In this document: positions 7,857-15,615 of the stretch, in pieces
How positions within the stretch are numbered: position 1 is the stretch's first letter
Layout: each line of letters starts with the position of its first letter
Assembly (NCBI GenBank): GCA_015057635.1
Contig: SVEB01000003.1
Coordinates: 1 to 51,400, forward strand
Reading direction: 5' to 3'
From: Lachnospiraceae bacterium
Lineage (GTDB): Bacteria > Bacillota > Clostridia > Lachnospirales > Lachnospiraceae
DNA length: 51,400 nucleotides
Program-made: the position numbers and the translations under genes
The notes under the pieces: model-generated
The model's database searches: none
What the model was told of the DNA's origin: nothing
What the model saw: only the letters and a program-made list of their open reading frames with translations

Positions 7857-9755
7857 ATGGAAGATATACTAAAACGGTTTCAGGTTTCAGATGGATTTTT
7901 CGGACAGTATCAGAAGTTAGTACTGAATACGGTAATTCCCTATCAGGAGAAGGTGTTAAAGGATGAGATTCCGGATGCAGAGAAGAGTCATGCAATTGAG
8001 AATTTTAAGCTTGCGGCTGGGGAGGCAGAAGGCGAATTCTATGGATTCGTATTCCAGGACAGTGATGTGGCAAAATGGCTGGAAGCAGCTTCTTATGGTC
8101 TGGCAGTCCGTCCGGATGAAGAGATGGAGAAGCATGTGGATGAGGTAATCGCGCTGGTTGGCAGAGCGCAGCAGCCGAACGGATATCTGGATACGTATTT
8201 TACCGTAAAGGAACCGGATAAGAAATGGACGAACCTTGGGGACTGGCATGAGTTATATTGTGCAGGCCATATGATCGAGGCTGGGGTAGCCAATTATCAG
8301 GCAACGAAAAAGACCGCCCTTCTATCCATCGTAACAAAGTTAGCAGATCATATCTGTGATACATTTGGAGAAGGAAAGAGAAGAGGTGTGCCGGGACATC
8401 CGGAAGTAGAGCTTGCCCTTGTCCGTTTATATCAGGCTACCGGAAATAAGAAGTATTTGAATATGGCAAAATACTTTATCGATACAAGAGGAACGGAGCC
8501 GGAATATTTTACAGAAGAGGCAAAGAAACAGGGAGATACAAGCAGAGGATGGAAAGACCGTCTTGATTATGCCCAGGCATACGCGCCGCTTCGGGAGCAG
8601 AAGGAAGCAAGGGGACATGCAGTAAGAGCGGTTTACCTTTATTCCGGCATGGCATCCGTCGCAAAAGAAACGAACGATGTATCTTTGATAACTGCATGTA
8701 AGAATTTATGGGAGAATATAACGGAGCGCAAGATGTATGTGACCGGTGCGATCGGTTCTGCTTATGAAGGAGAAGCCTTTACAAAAGATTTTCATCTGCC
8801 AAATGATACGGCTTATGCAGAAACCTGTGCTTCCGTAGGACTGATCTTCTTTGCAAGAAGGATGTTAGAATTAGAGAAGGACAGTAAATATGCGGATACG
8901 ATGGAACGTGCGCTTTATAACTGTGTACTTGCCGGCATGCAGCTTGACGGAACCCGTTTCTTTTATGTGAATCCATTAGAAGTTGTTCCGGGAATATCGG
9001 GAGAGGCTATTACCCACCGTCACGCACTTCCTAAGCGTCCGAAGTGGTTCCCATGCGCATGCTGCCCTCCTAACGTGGCAAGATTAGTTGCATCTATTGC
9101 AAAGTATGCATGGGAAGAAGAGCAAAGTACGGTTTATTCTCATCTGTTTTTAGATGGAACGCTTACATTAGGCGGGGATGTGAAAGGAAAGATCAAAGAG
9201 GAGACCGCTTACCCATATGGAAATACTGTTACATACCATTTTGAGCCGGAAGAGGAATATATGGAGCTGACACTTGCAGTACGCCTTCCATACTGGAGTG
9301 AGAATACAAAGATCACGGTAAATGGTGAAGATGCCAAGGCAGAATGCAGACAGGGATATGCATATATTACAAGAAAGTTCAGTGACAAAGATTTCGTAAC
9401 GGTTACATTCGATATGGAAGCGAAACGGATCTTTGCAGCAGAGCAGGTAGCAGCAGACAGCGGAAAAATTGCATTTCAGAGAGGACCGCTTGTTTACTGT
9501 GCAGAGGGCGTGGATAACGATGGGGATGTGTTAGGGCTTCGCGTGAAGAAAGATGGAGTAATAACGGTAACCGATTCCAATGAGTTCGGCGGAATTAAAA
9601 AGATTGAAGTAGAAGGAGAACGCGTTCAGTCCGAAAACAGTCTGTATTCCATCAAACGTCCGGGAACAAGCGCTGTTACGATCACTCTTGTTCCTTACTA
9701 TGTATGGGGCAACCGCGGAGAAAATCAGATGAGGGTATGGATGCCGGAAGTCTAG
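7857..9755 (+). CDS. GH127 beta-L-arabinofuranosidase (DUF1680 family)
   Basis: A 632-residue cytoplasmic enzyme without signal peptide. The family is recognised by ETCAS at residues 322-326 and CACCPPN at 400-406. By comparison with the characterised Bifidobacterium enzyme HypBA1, Glu322, Cys324, Cys402 and Cys403 would bind Zn, Cys402 would be the nucleophile, and Glu306 the acid/base. The fold is an (alpha/alpha)6 barrel followed by beta-sandwich domains. The probable reaction is release of L-arabinose from beta-linked arabinofuranosides, such as extensin or arabinan side chains, after import of the oligosaccharide. No transporter lies next to it. GGAGG at 7841-7845 supports the start. The AraC gene upstream is the likely regulator. 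Confidence 0.9.
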   Translation: MEDILKRFQVSDGFFGQYQKLVLNTVIPYQEKVLKDEIPDAEKSHAIENFKLAAGEAEGEFYGFVFQDSDVAKWLEAASYGLAVRPDEEMEKHVDEVIALVGRAQQPNGYLDTYFTVKEPDKKWTNLGDWHELYCAGHMIEAGVANYQATKKTALLSIVTKLADHICDTFGEGKRRGVPGHPEVELALVRLYQATGNKKYLNMAKYFIDTRGTEPEYFTEEAKKQGDTSRGWKDRLDYAQAYAPLREQKEARGHAVRAVYLYSGMASVAKETNDVSLITACKNLWENITERKMYVTGAIGSAYEGEAFTKDFHLPNDTAYAETCASVGLIFFARRMLELEKDSKYADTMERALYNCVLAGMQLDGTRFFYVNPLEVVPGISGEAITHRHALPKRPKWFPCACCPPNVARLVASIAKYAWEEEQSTVYSHLFLDGTLTLGGDVKGKIKEETAYPYGNTVTYHFEPEEEYMELTLAVRLPYWSENTKITVNGEDAKAECRQGYAYITRKFSDKDFVTVTFDMEAKRIFAAEQVAADSGKIAFQRGPLVYCAEGVDNDGDVLGLRVKKDGVITVTDSNEFGGIKKIEVEGERVQSENSLYSIKRPGTSAVTITLVPYYVWGNRGENQMRVWMPEV

Positions 9756-9849
9756 GTATAGCGTTAGCTTTCTTTCCCCTTTCCCACTGTGAATTTGTAT
9801 GGTATACTGATGCAATATGAAATATCATGTCGCAAGGAGTACAATACAA

Positions 9850-10455
9850 ATGGATTTTCTAGAAATCATGAAGCAAAATAAACCATATGTATCCCGTCAT
9901 ACAGATATGCCGGTGGAGCTGCAGGGAAAAGCGAAGGAACTTTGCTGGGAATATAATCAGACTCGTCCAAGTGAACGAGAAAAAAGAGCTAAGATCTTAA
10001 AAGAGCTGTTTGGTACATGTAGCGATCTTACTTTTATCGAGCCATCCTTCCGTTGCGATTATGGTTTTAATATTCATACAAAAGGCTTAACGGTTATCAA
10101 TTATAATTGTGTGATGTTAGATACCTCTCCAATCGAGATCGGTGCCAATGCCTTTATCGGACCGGGCACCTGCTTAGCCTGTGCAGGCCATGCGATAGAC
10201 CCGACACAAAGAGGGGAAGGCATTGGGACGTCAAGACCAATTACATTAAAGGACAATGTCTGGCTTGGAGCAAACTGTACCGTATGTGGCGGTGTGACAA
10301 TCGGGGAAGGAAGCGTGATCGGCGGTGGAAGTGTTGTCACAAAAGATATTCCTGCCGGAGTTGTGGCAGCGGGAAATCCATGCCGTGTGATAAGAGAGAT
10401 TACCGAAGAAGATCGTATAGATTTAGAGAAATATTATGAGATACAGAAGGCATAA
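9850..10455 (+). CDS. Sugar O-acetyltransferase (maltose/galactoside acetyltransferase type)
   Basis: A 201-residue acetyl-CoA-dependent transferase of the LacA/Maa group. The N-terminal helical cap covers about residues 1-60. A left-handed beta-helix of hexapeptide repeats follows, with the active-site His in CAGHAIDP, then VWLGANCTVCGGVTIGEGSV and a terminal AAGNPCRVIR. These enzymes acetylate the 6-hydroxyl of sugars, often for detoxification of non-metabolised sugars. I chose the ATG at 9850 because AAGGAG lies at 9834-9839. The in-frame ATG at 9817 would place that ribosome site inside the gene. It follows the GH127 gene by about 95 bases and may act on sugars released there, which is inference. 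Confidence 0.9.
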   Translation: MDFLEIMKQNKPYVSRHTDMPVELQGKAKELCWEYNQTRPSEREKRAKILKELFGTCSDLTFIEPSFRCDYGFNIHTKGLTVINYNCVMLDTSPIEIGANAFIGPGTCLACAGHAIDPTQRGEGIGTSRPITLKDNVWLGANCTVCGGVTIGEGSVIGGGSVVTKDIPAGVVAAGNPCRVIREITEEDRIDLEKYYEIQKA

Positions 10456-10463
10456 AGATATTT

Positions 10464-10655
10464 ATGCCTTCTATGGGCAATCTGTTAGAAAATGCAAGAA
10501 AATATAGCAAGCCGAATACGGAGATCGTGCTTACCGCAGAACAAAGTGAAAATGGTGTCTGCATCTGTCTTTCCAATGAAACAGAGGAAGTAAATGTAAA
10601 CAAAGACACAAAAGAGATAAGTCAGAATAAGCATAAAAAAATGTATAAAAAATGA
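10464..10655 (+). pseudogene. Remnant of a sensor histidine kinase (ATP-binding N-box)
   Basis: A 63-codon ORF whose first half reads NLLENARKYSKPNTEIVL followed by a hydrophobic strand ending ICLSNE. This matches the N-box and following strand of the histidine-kinase ATPase domain. Nothing of the sensor, dimerisation (H-box) or G-box regions is found around it, and the second half is Lys/Asn-rich with no similarity I recognise. No clear ribosome site precedes the ATG. It starts 8 bases after the acetyltransferase stop. I read it as a decayed fragment left by deletion rather than a working gene. Confidence 0.65.
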
Positions 10656-10684
10656 GCATCCTTGTCTGGATGCTCATTTTTATG
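10650..10684 (+). terminator. Rho-independent terminator
   Basis: Arms AAATGAGCATCC (10650-10661) and GGATGCTCATTT (10668-10679) form a 12-bp stem with a TTGTCT loop, followed by T residues on the plus strand. A-rich sequence on the left makes it potentially bidirectional. It closes the GH127-acetyltransferase unit. Confidence 0.85.
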
Positions 10685-10701
10685 TCCATACTTATCAAGT
10701 A

Positions 10702-10746
10702 AATGAGAAAAAGTACTCATTAAGAAAGAAATGAGAATGATTCTCA
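10702..10746 (+). promoter_or_regulatory. Fur-type iron box, with a second palindrome beside it
   Basis: TGAGAATGATTCTCA at 10732-10746 is a perfect 7-1-7 inverted repeat, matching the Fur box form TGATAATnATTATCA at 12 of 14 fixed positions. Another inverted repeat, AATGAG (10702-10707) and CTCATT (10716-10721), lies just upstream. The boxes sit directly before the -35 of the promoter for DUF3793 and flavodoxin, a typical iron-limitation pair. Fur control is inference; PerR or a related factor cannot be excluded. Confidence 0.7.
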
Positions 10747-10755
10747 ATAAAAGCG

Positions 10756-10784
10756 TTGACGAAGAGAAAATGTGAGGTTATCAT
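10756..10784 (+). promoter_or_regulatory. Promoter of the DUF3793-flavodoxin unit
   Basis: TTGACG (10756-10761) and TATCAT (10779-10784) with a 17-base spacer, starting 10 bases after the Fur-type box and about 40 bases before the ribosome site AAGGAGG of the first gene. Confidence 0.7.
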
Positions 10785-10832
10785 ATAGGAGAGTTAGCGA
10801 TGACTAACCGCCTACAGTAAGAAGGAGGGCTT

Positions 10833-11459
10833 ATGAGTCAGGATGTATTGGAGATAGTACGAGGAATGGATTTAACAAGTGTGGAGGCACAATTGGTTTT
10901 GCAGTGCGCACCACTAATTGCTGGCTTGAAAGCATCGAACCTTCTGATTGTACAAAGTGAGAATGTCGAAAAGGTAACGCAGATCATAAAAGAGACAGAT
11001 ATCTCTTTTGTAACGTTGTGGGAGACAGAAGAAAAGACAACCTTATTGCTATATAAAGCAGAACTTCTGAAAGCATATTTGTTAGATGGCCGTGTACAGG
11101 ACCTGCTAAGGAAATGGGGCTATGAAAATACCGAATTGAGGGAGATGCTTCCGATATTTCAGGAACATTATGCAGACTATATGGCAGGAAAGAAACCATT
11201 TCCACATGAAATCGGGGTATTTTTAGCATATCCGGTAGAAGACGTGGAAGGGTTCATAAGGTACGAAGGAAAGAATTCCTTATATGCAGGCTACTGGAAG
11301 GTGTACGCAGACCTGGCATCCAAATTAAGACTGTTTGAGGAATTTGAATCTGCAAAAGAAACATTAATCCGCCTTATGTCTTATGGAATGGGAATTCGAA
11401 ATATCATTGTTAGCTATTGTAAAAACAATAAAATAGTAAATAGCTTTATAGGAGGATAA
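10833..11459 (+). CDS. DUF3793 family protein
   Basis: A 208-residue cytoplasmic protein of the DUF3793 family, recognised by CAPLIAGLKASNLL near residues 25-38, a Leu-Leu-Leu-Tyr strand, HEIGVFLAYPVEDVEGFI near 128-145, and a YAGYWKVYAD motif. Its biochemical role is not known. Members are common in Clostridia and often sit beside flavodoxin genes. Here flavodoxin starts three bases after its stop, and a Fur-type box lies upstream, so a role in iron starvation or in flavodoxin-based electron transfer is likely by context. AAGGAGGGC precedes the start. The length is in the usual range and the gene looks intact. Confidence 0.88.
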   Translation: MSQDVLEIVRGMDLTSVEAQLVLQCAPLIAGLKASNLLIVQSENVEKVTQIIKETDISFVTLWETEEKTTLLLYKAELLKAYLLDGRVQDLLRKWGYENTELREMLPIFQEHYADYMAGKKPFPHEIGVFLAYPVEDVEGFIRYEGKNSLYAGYWKVYADLASKLRLFEEFESAKETLIRLMSYGMGIRNIIVSYCKNNKIVNSFIGG

Positions 11460-11462
11460 AAA

Positions 11463-11894
11463 ATGAGTAAAATTGGCGTAGTATATTGGTCACAGTCAGG
11501 AAATACACAGGCAATGGCAGAAGCAGTTGGAAAGGGAATCTTAGCTGCGGGCAAGGAAGCTAATGTAGTTGAAGTAGGCAACGCTTCCATTGATGAATTA
11601 AAGAATGAAGCCGTATTCGCACTTGGCTGCCCAGCAATGGGAGTAGAAGTATTAGAAGAATCTGAAATGGAGCCATTCGTTGAAGAAGTAGAAGGATTTG
11701 CAGCAGGAAAGACAATCGCACTGTTCGGTTCTTATGGCTGGGGAGATGGCGAATGGATGAGAAACTGGGCTGATAGAATGACAGCAGCAGGTGCAACTGT
11801 AATCGGCGGTGAAAGCTTAATCTGCCAGGACACACCGGATGATTCTGTATTAGCAGACTGTGAAGCAGCTGGAAAACAGTTAGCAGCACTCTAA
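11463..11894 (+). CDS. Flavodoxin
   Basis: A 143-residue short-chain flavodoxin. The FMN phosphate loop is seen near residues 9-15 as SQSGNTQ, and the isoalloxazine loops as GCPAMG near 54-59 and GSYGWGDGEW near 87-96. It is strongly acidic, as expected for an electron carrier that replaces ferredoxin when iron is short. It sits three bases after DUF3793, behind the Fur-type box, and has its own ribosome site TAGGAGG overlapping the end of that gene. The gene uses a more uniform codon set than its neighbours, suggesting high expression. Partners are not visible locally. Confidence 0.95.
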   Translation: MSKIGVVYWSQSGNTQAMAEAVGKGILAAGKEANVVEVGNASIDELKNEAVFALGCPAMGVEVLEESEMEPFVEEVEGFAAGKTIALFGSYGWGDGEWMRNWADRMTAAGATVIGGESLICQDTPDDSVLADCEAAGKQLAAL

Positions 11895-11899
11895 AAAAT

Positions 11900-12012
11900 A
11901 TAAAAAGGGACTGTCACCCTGTTTGATATGCTACCACCCATATAAGACTTTTATATTTTATTGTCTTATATGGGAATAGCATATCAGAGAGAGTGTGACA
12001 ATCCCTTTTTAT
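11900..12012. repeat. Long imperfect inverted repeat, MITE-like or super-terminator
   Basis: Left arm about 11900-11948 and right arm about 11961-12012, roughly 50 bases each at about 85% complementarity, around a 12-base AT-rich loop. The ends read ATAAAAAGGGACTGTCAC on the left and the complement of ATAAAAAGGGATTGTCAC on the right. It carries no ORF. It lies directly after flavodoxin and could end transcription from both sides, but it is much longer than other terminators in this window. A miniature inverted-repeat element is the alternative. I see no clear target duplication and no second copy in the window. Confidence 0.7.
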
Positions 12013-12052
12013 GCGTAGTGATATTCATGAAGTTACACCTTAGAAGATTAGC

Positions 12053-13231
12053 TTAGTTCAGGATAGCGTTAATATCCGGGCATATGGAAGGATCATTAAT
12101 TTCAATTTCCATTACGGATAATATTTTGCATAATGTGCCAAGCGTGCAGAGGGTATGCAGTGCATATTCAAAATGATAGTCCGGGCTGAAAAAATCCAAT
12201 CTATAATGTGTTCCGTTATATGTTAGGAGCAGAGTGGATGCATCAGATTTTATATACTTTTTAAGATTATCAGCTTGAATTTCTCCTGTATTGCTTTGTG
12301 GAGGAGCACCGAGTAACAGGCAGGTTGGATTCCTTGTGTCGTTGCAGAGGCAAAGCAGGATCAGCAGATTGATCAGGCGGTTGTTTGGCTGTTCGGCAAG
12401 ATAGAATGCAACATCAGAGAAAAAGGAAGGAAATTTCATCTGCAGTACTTGTGCATTATGTGTACGGAAGGAAGATACATCCTTTTGGTTATAAGAGCCA
12501 TGATGCTTGTGATAAACAAAGAGATTGTCAGCTAACACATTTTTGTAACCGGCACGAATGGCATGCTGGCACCAGTCATTTTCTTCTGCATACGCATTGA
12601 TATACTCTTCTTCATTATAGAAACCGATTTCCGTAAGAACGTTATGATTTAGAGCCATGCAAAAGCCAACTCCGGTTGGCAGGCAGGGATAGTTTGGAGT
12701 AATCGAGGAAAAGTGGCGATCAATCTCTTGATAGTCAAGTCCGTTCAATAGTGGATTGTCCTCACCGGCAAGTGGGAAACTACAAAGATAGCCCGCATTG
12801 CTATAAGGCGTCACGCTGGCTATTTTGCTATCGGAGAGAATCGGATAAATCAGACGCTCCAGCCAGTTCTCCGGTAACATGATGTCTGTGTTTAACACAA
12901 CTACATGGTGTTTTGAATGTGAGAATCCGAGATTCACGGATTTGATATAGCCTTTATTACTATCATTTTCAATCACTGTTGCATTGGCATGTTCTTTGGC
13001 GTAGGATTGCAGATAGGGCGAGATTCGGGGGTCAGGGCTACAATCATTGATCAGAAAAAGATGATAATTTACTTTTGTATGCTCCATGGATGCAAGCATT
13101 GGAACTAGGAACTCGTATCCATTATAGATTGGGACTATAATATCTACAATGCAGTTAGGTGGTGGAGAAAAGTTTTGGGAATTTTGCAGATAGAGTTTCA
13201 ATAAATCATCTAGAAAGATAGTTGATTCCAT
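12053..13231 (-). CDS. Family 2 glycosyltransferase
   Basis: A 392-residue protein. The GT-A core covers about residues 28-280, with DIIVPIYNG near the start, a VVLNTDIMLP metal-binding DxD-like motif, and EENDWCQHAIRAGYK, where the general base is expected. The C-terminal ~110 residues are not recognised. There is no membrane segment. The substrates are unknown: rhamnosyl or other sugar transfer to a cell-surface glycan is likely from family similarity. I chose the start at 13231 because GGAAGG lies about 9 bases upstream, rather than the in-frame ATG at 13288. It stands alone on the minus strand, with no glycan cluster around it. Confidence 0.85.
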   Translation of the reverse strand: MESTIFLDDLLKLYLQNSQNFSPPPNCIVDIIVPIYNGYEFLVPMLASMEHTKVNYHLFLINDCSPDPRISPYLQSYAKEHANATVIENDSNKGYIKSVNLGFSHSKHHVVVLNTDIMLPENWLERLIYPILSDSKIASVTPYSNAGYLCSFPLAGEDNPLLNGLDYQEIDRHFSSITPNYPCLPTGVGFCMALNHNVLTEIGFYNEEEYINAYAEENDWCQHAIRAGYKNVLADNLFVYHKHHGSYNQKDVSSFRTHNAQVLQMKFPSFFSDVAFYLAEQPNNRLINLLILLCLCNDTRNPTCLLLGAPPQSNTGEIQADNLKKYIKSDASTLLLTYNGTHYRLDFFSPDYHFEYALHTLCTLGTLCKILSVMEIEINDPSICPDINAILN

Positions 13232-13373
13232 TTTAGAAACCTTCCTTTTCGTGATAAAGTATATATCGATTCGAAATATGGATTCCAATACATGTATATG
13301 TAACTATGCGAAACGAGAGAACAATGGATTAAATTTGGATGCGTTCTGAAACTTAAATAAGTCAAGAAGAGGA

Positions 13374-13402
13374 TTGACAGGACGCTAAATGAGTGATAAT
13401 TT
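13374..13402 (+). promoter_or_regulatory. Promoter of the FMN-riboswitch transcript
   Basis: TTGACA at 13374-13379 with TAATTT 17 bases on at 13397-13402, or GATAAT at 13395-13400 with a 15-base spacer. It lies just before the aptamer, as expected. Confidence 0.6.
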
Positions 13403-13424
13403 AAGGATAGCAAATTGAAAACGA

Positions 13425-13548
13425 ACTTCGGGGCAGGGTGTAATTCCCTACTGGCGGTAAAGTCCGCGAACCTTTTTAGGCCGATTTGGTGACTGTGCAT
13501 CGAGCTGCAGAATTCCAAAACCAACAGTATAGTCTGGATGAAAGAAGT
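13425..13548 (+). ncRNA. FMN riboswitch (RFN element) aptamer
   Basis: The closing stem pairs ACTTC (13425-13429) with GAAGT (13544-13548). Conserved parts follow in order: GGGGCAGGGTG, TTCCCTACTGGCGGTAAAGT, CCGCGA, ACTGTGCATCGAGCTGCAG region, CCAACAGT and AGTCTGGATGAAAGAAG. This is the typical six-stem FMN-binding RNA. It lies about 265 bases before ribU. FMN binding would favour the downstream terminator and shut off riboflavin uptake. Confidence 0.95.
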
Positions 13549-13628
13549 AAGCGTGTATTTTGATCGAATCGGATATATATGCTACAGATAGAAGCATACA
13601 TATCCGAGAACAATCATGATACATATTT

Positions 13629-13660
13629 AACCGGAGATATTTTTATCTCCGGTTTTTATT
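13629..13660 (+). terminator. Terminator of the FMN riboswitch expression platform
   Basis: AACCGGAGAT (13629-13638) pairs with ATCTCCGGTT (13645-13654), followed by a T-rich run. Another hairpin, CGGATATATATGCT with its near complement, lies between aptamer and terminator at 13570-13605. It may take part in switching. A further 150 bases of leader precede ribU, including GCCCTTATAGGGC close to the ribosome site. Confidence 0.85.
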
Positions 13661-13811
13661 TTATGAGGAAAATCCTCTGAAATCTTAACGGAATAAAAAT
13701 GTTTGGCAGAATCGCAGAGGCGATGAAATTATAAGATATTTTTGTTTACTTTCCCAATCGCTCAATTTGCAGAGATAAGCGAATGCCCTTATAGGGCGGA
13801 AAGGATATTTT

Positions 13812-14429
13812 ATGAAGCAGAAAAAGGATTTAAAAACGTTAGTAACCACAGCAATGCTTGCAGCACTGGCAGGTGCACTTATGAGTCTGGAGATTTCCAT
13901 ACCGCTTATGCCGCCATTTTATAAACTTGACTTTAGTGACGTGCCATCCATTATTGCACTATTTGCATACGGCCCGGTTTCAGGAGCAGCAGTTGAGCTG
14001 ATCAAAATTCTGATTAAGCTTGTAACCGTTGGAACAAGCACCGCCTATGTAGGCGAGTTAGCAAATGTAATCGGAGTTGTATTGTTTATCGTACCATTAT
14101 GGCTTGTATTTAGAGGTATGCACTATACAAAAAGAGGGGCAAAGATTTCTCTGATCGTATCGGTTCCGGTAAGGGTTGCATTCTCCTGTTGTGTAAATGC
14201 TTTTATCACACTGCCGCTTTATGCAAAGGCAATGAGCATCTCGCTTGATGCTGTCGTTCAAATGGTTGCCAGCGTAAATCCTGCAATCACCGATTTGAAA
14301 ACATTTATCATACTTGCAACGATCCCATTTAACTTATTGAAAAATACATTGAACTGTGTGATTGGATATATCTTATATGACAGACTTGCAAAGGTTCATC
14401 TGTTTGAAAGGAGATTTGATACGGTATGA
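13812..14429 (+). CDS. ribU: Riboflavin ECF transporter substrate-binding subunit RibU
   Basis: A 205-residue membrane protein with about six hydrophobic segments, typical of ECF S-components. It has the N-terminal AMLAALAGALM-type motif that contacts the ECF module, and LDFSDVPSIIALFAYGP, which is characteristic of RibU and related S-components. It imports riboflavin when joined to the shared EcfA/A'/T module, which is not encoded in this window. Assignment to riboflavin rests on the upstream FMN riboswitch as well as similarity. AAAGGA precedes the start. It overlaps the next gene by four bases, so the creatininase-family protein is co-translated. Confidence 0.93.
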   Translation: MKQKKDLKTLVTTAMLAALAGALMSLEISIPLMPPFYKLDFSDVPSIIALFAYGPVSGAAVELIKILIKLVTVGTSTAYVGELANVIGVVLFIVPLWLVFRGMHYTKRGAKISLIVSVPVRVAFSCCVNAFITLPLYAKAMSISLDAVVQMVASVNPAITDLKTFIILATIPFNLLKNTLNCVIGYILYDRLAKVHLFERRFDTV

Positions 14430-15208
14430 TTCGAGATTACAGAGATTTAACGAGGCTTGAGATGGAACAGGTGGATAAGGAGAAAACAATCGTAATGATT
14501 CCAGTGGGGGCATTAGAACAGCACGGGAATCAGGCTCCGCTTGGCACGGATGACATGATTGCGGAAGCGATGCTTAATTATCTTAAGGAAGAGCTGCCTG
14601 ACGACTTTCCAATGCTTTATTTTCCGGTGATTCCGGTTGGGCTTAGTACGGAACATAAGAATTTTTGCGGATCGATCACATTGAAACCGGATACATATTA
14701 TCATATGCTTTATGATATTTGTGAAAGCCTGAATCATCATGGATTTAAAAAGATTGCATTTCTTGTCTGTCATGGAGGAAATGCACCGGTTATCCAGATC
14801 TTAAGCCGGGAGTTAAGAAGTGAGTATGGGCTTTCGGTGTTTATTTTATCCTCAGGGGCATTCAGCCATCCGGATGTGAAAGCGACCATTTCAGAGGGAA
14901 ATGTATGGGACTTTCATGGTGGTGAAATGGAAACGTCCATGGTTATGGCAGTGCATCCGGAGTGTGTGAAATTAGATACTGCCGTTGCAGGGCGCCCGGA
15001 AGCTTTTGTTCATAACAAAGCATTGCTGCCTTATGGAAGCGTCTCGATCGGATGGGTGTCGGAAGACTGGAAAGATAAAGATGGAAAACCAATCGGTATT
15101 GGCGGAGATCCTTCCGGCGCAACCGCAGAGAAAGGGGATATCATCCTTAAGACAAGTGCAAAACAGCTGGTACCAGGGCTGTTGGAAATCTTGAGGTGGG
15201 AGTCATAA
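14426..15208 (+). CDS. Creatininase-family amidohydrolase in the riboflavin-uptake operon
   Basis: A 260-residue metal-dependent amidohydrolase. Visible metal-site motifs are ALEQHG (Glu31, His33), GTDD (Asp42), VCHGGN and HGGEMETS. The creatininase family includes creatinine amidohydrolase, the archaeal formamide hydrolase ArfB of riboflavin synthesis, and several sugar-lactam or peptide-maturation enzymes. The substrate cannot be read from sequence. Its ATG overlaps the end of ribU by four bases, and both lie behind the FMN riboswitch, so it is made when FMN is low. A role in releasing or salvaging riboflavin or a precursor from an amide-like compound is inference. A strong terminator closes the operon 14 bases after the stop. 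Confidence 0.88.
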   Translation: MIRDYRDLTRLEMEQVDKEKTIVMIPVGALEQHGNQAPLGTDDMIAEAMLNYLKEELPDDFPMLYFPVIPVGLSTEHKNFCGSITLKPDTYYHMLYDICESLNHHGFKKIAFLVCHGGNAPVIQILSRELRSEYGLSVFILSSGAFSHPDVKATISEGNVWDFHGGEMETSMVMAVHPECVKLDTAVAGRPEAFVHNKALLPYGSVSIGWVSEDWKDKDGKPIGIGGDPSGATAEKGDIILKTSAKQLVPGLLEILRWES

Positions 15209-15221
15209 ATCAAAGGAAAAG

Positions 15222-15296
15222 CAGGAAAGAGGCTAAAAGCAGGAAGCAGACTAAAAGGAGCCTGCTTCCTGCTCTTTAGCCTCTTTCCTATTTTTA
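15222..15296 (+). terminator. Terminator of the ribU operon
   Basis: Arms of about 28 bases: AGGAAAGAGGCTAAAAGCAG from 15223 pairs with the segment ending TTTAGCCTCTTTCCT at about 15289, followed by ATTTTTAT. It is unusually long for a simple terminator, and nearly perfect. Confidence 0.85.
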
Positions 15297-15409
15297 TAAA
15301 ACCAAGATCATGCAATAAAATGAAGAATTGGAGAATAAAAGCGATGAGTGGATCTGCCATAGACTAAGCTTATCAGTTAAAGAAGTATAATAAGGTGAAA
15401 TTATGAGAT

Positions 15410-15457
15410 ACCTTATCTTGTTTTTGCATTTTGGCTGCAACAAGGTAAGGTGTTTTT
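15410..15457 (+). terminator. Second terminator-like hairpin, in a gene-free stretch
   Basis: ACCTTATCTTGTT (15410-15422) and AACAAGGTAAGGT (15439-15451) form a 13-bp perfect stem, followed by GTTTTT. It stands about 120 bases after the ribU operon terminator and 160 bases before the slyD-like gene. There is no ORF between the two terminators, so a short untranslated RNA could end here. Otherwise 15,297-15,615 shows only AT-rich promoter-like DNA. Confidence 0.65.
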
Positions 15458-15615
15458 GATTCGCTTCGGAAGCTTGTATACCGGTAATATATTGGTTCTT
15501 CCGTTAGCATAATGAAATAATTGAAAAATAGTAATTGATGAAATTTAGAAAATAATATATTATTAATGCATTACGTTTAGCTTTCTTAGCATAGACATGA
15601 AAAGGAGATTTTGAA

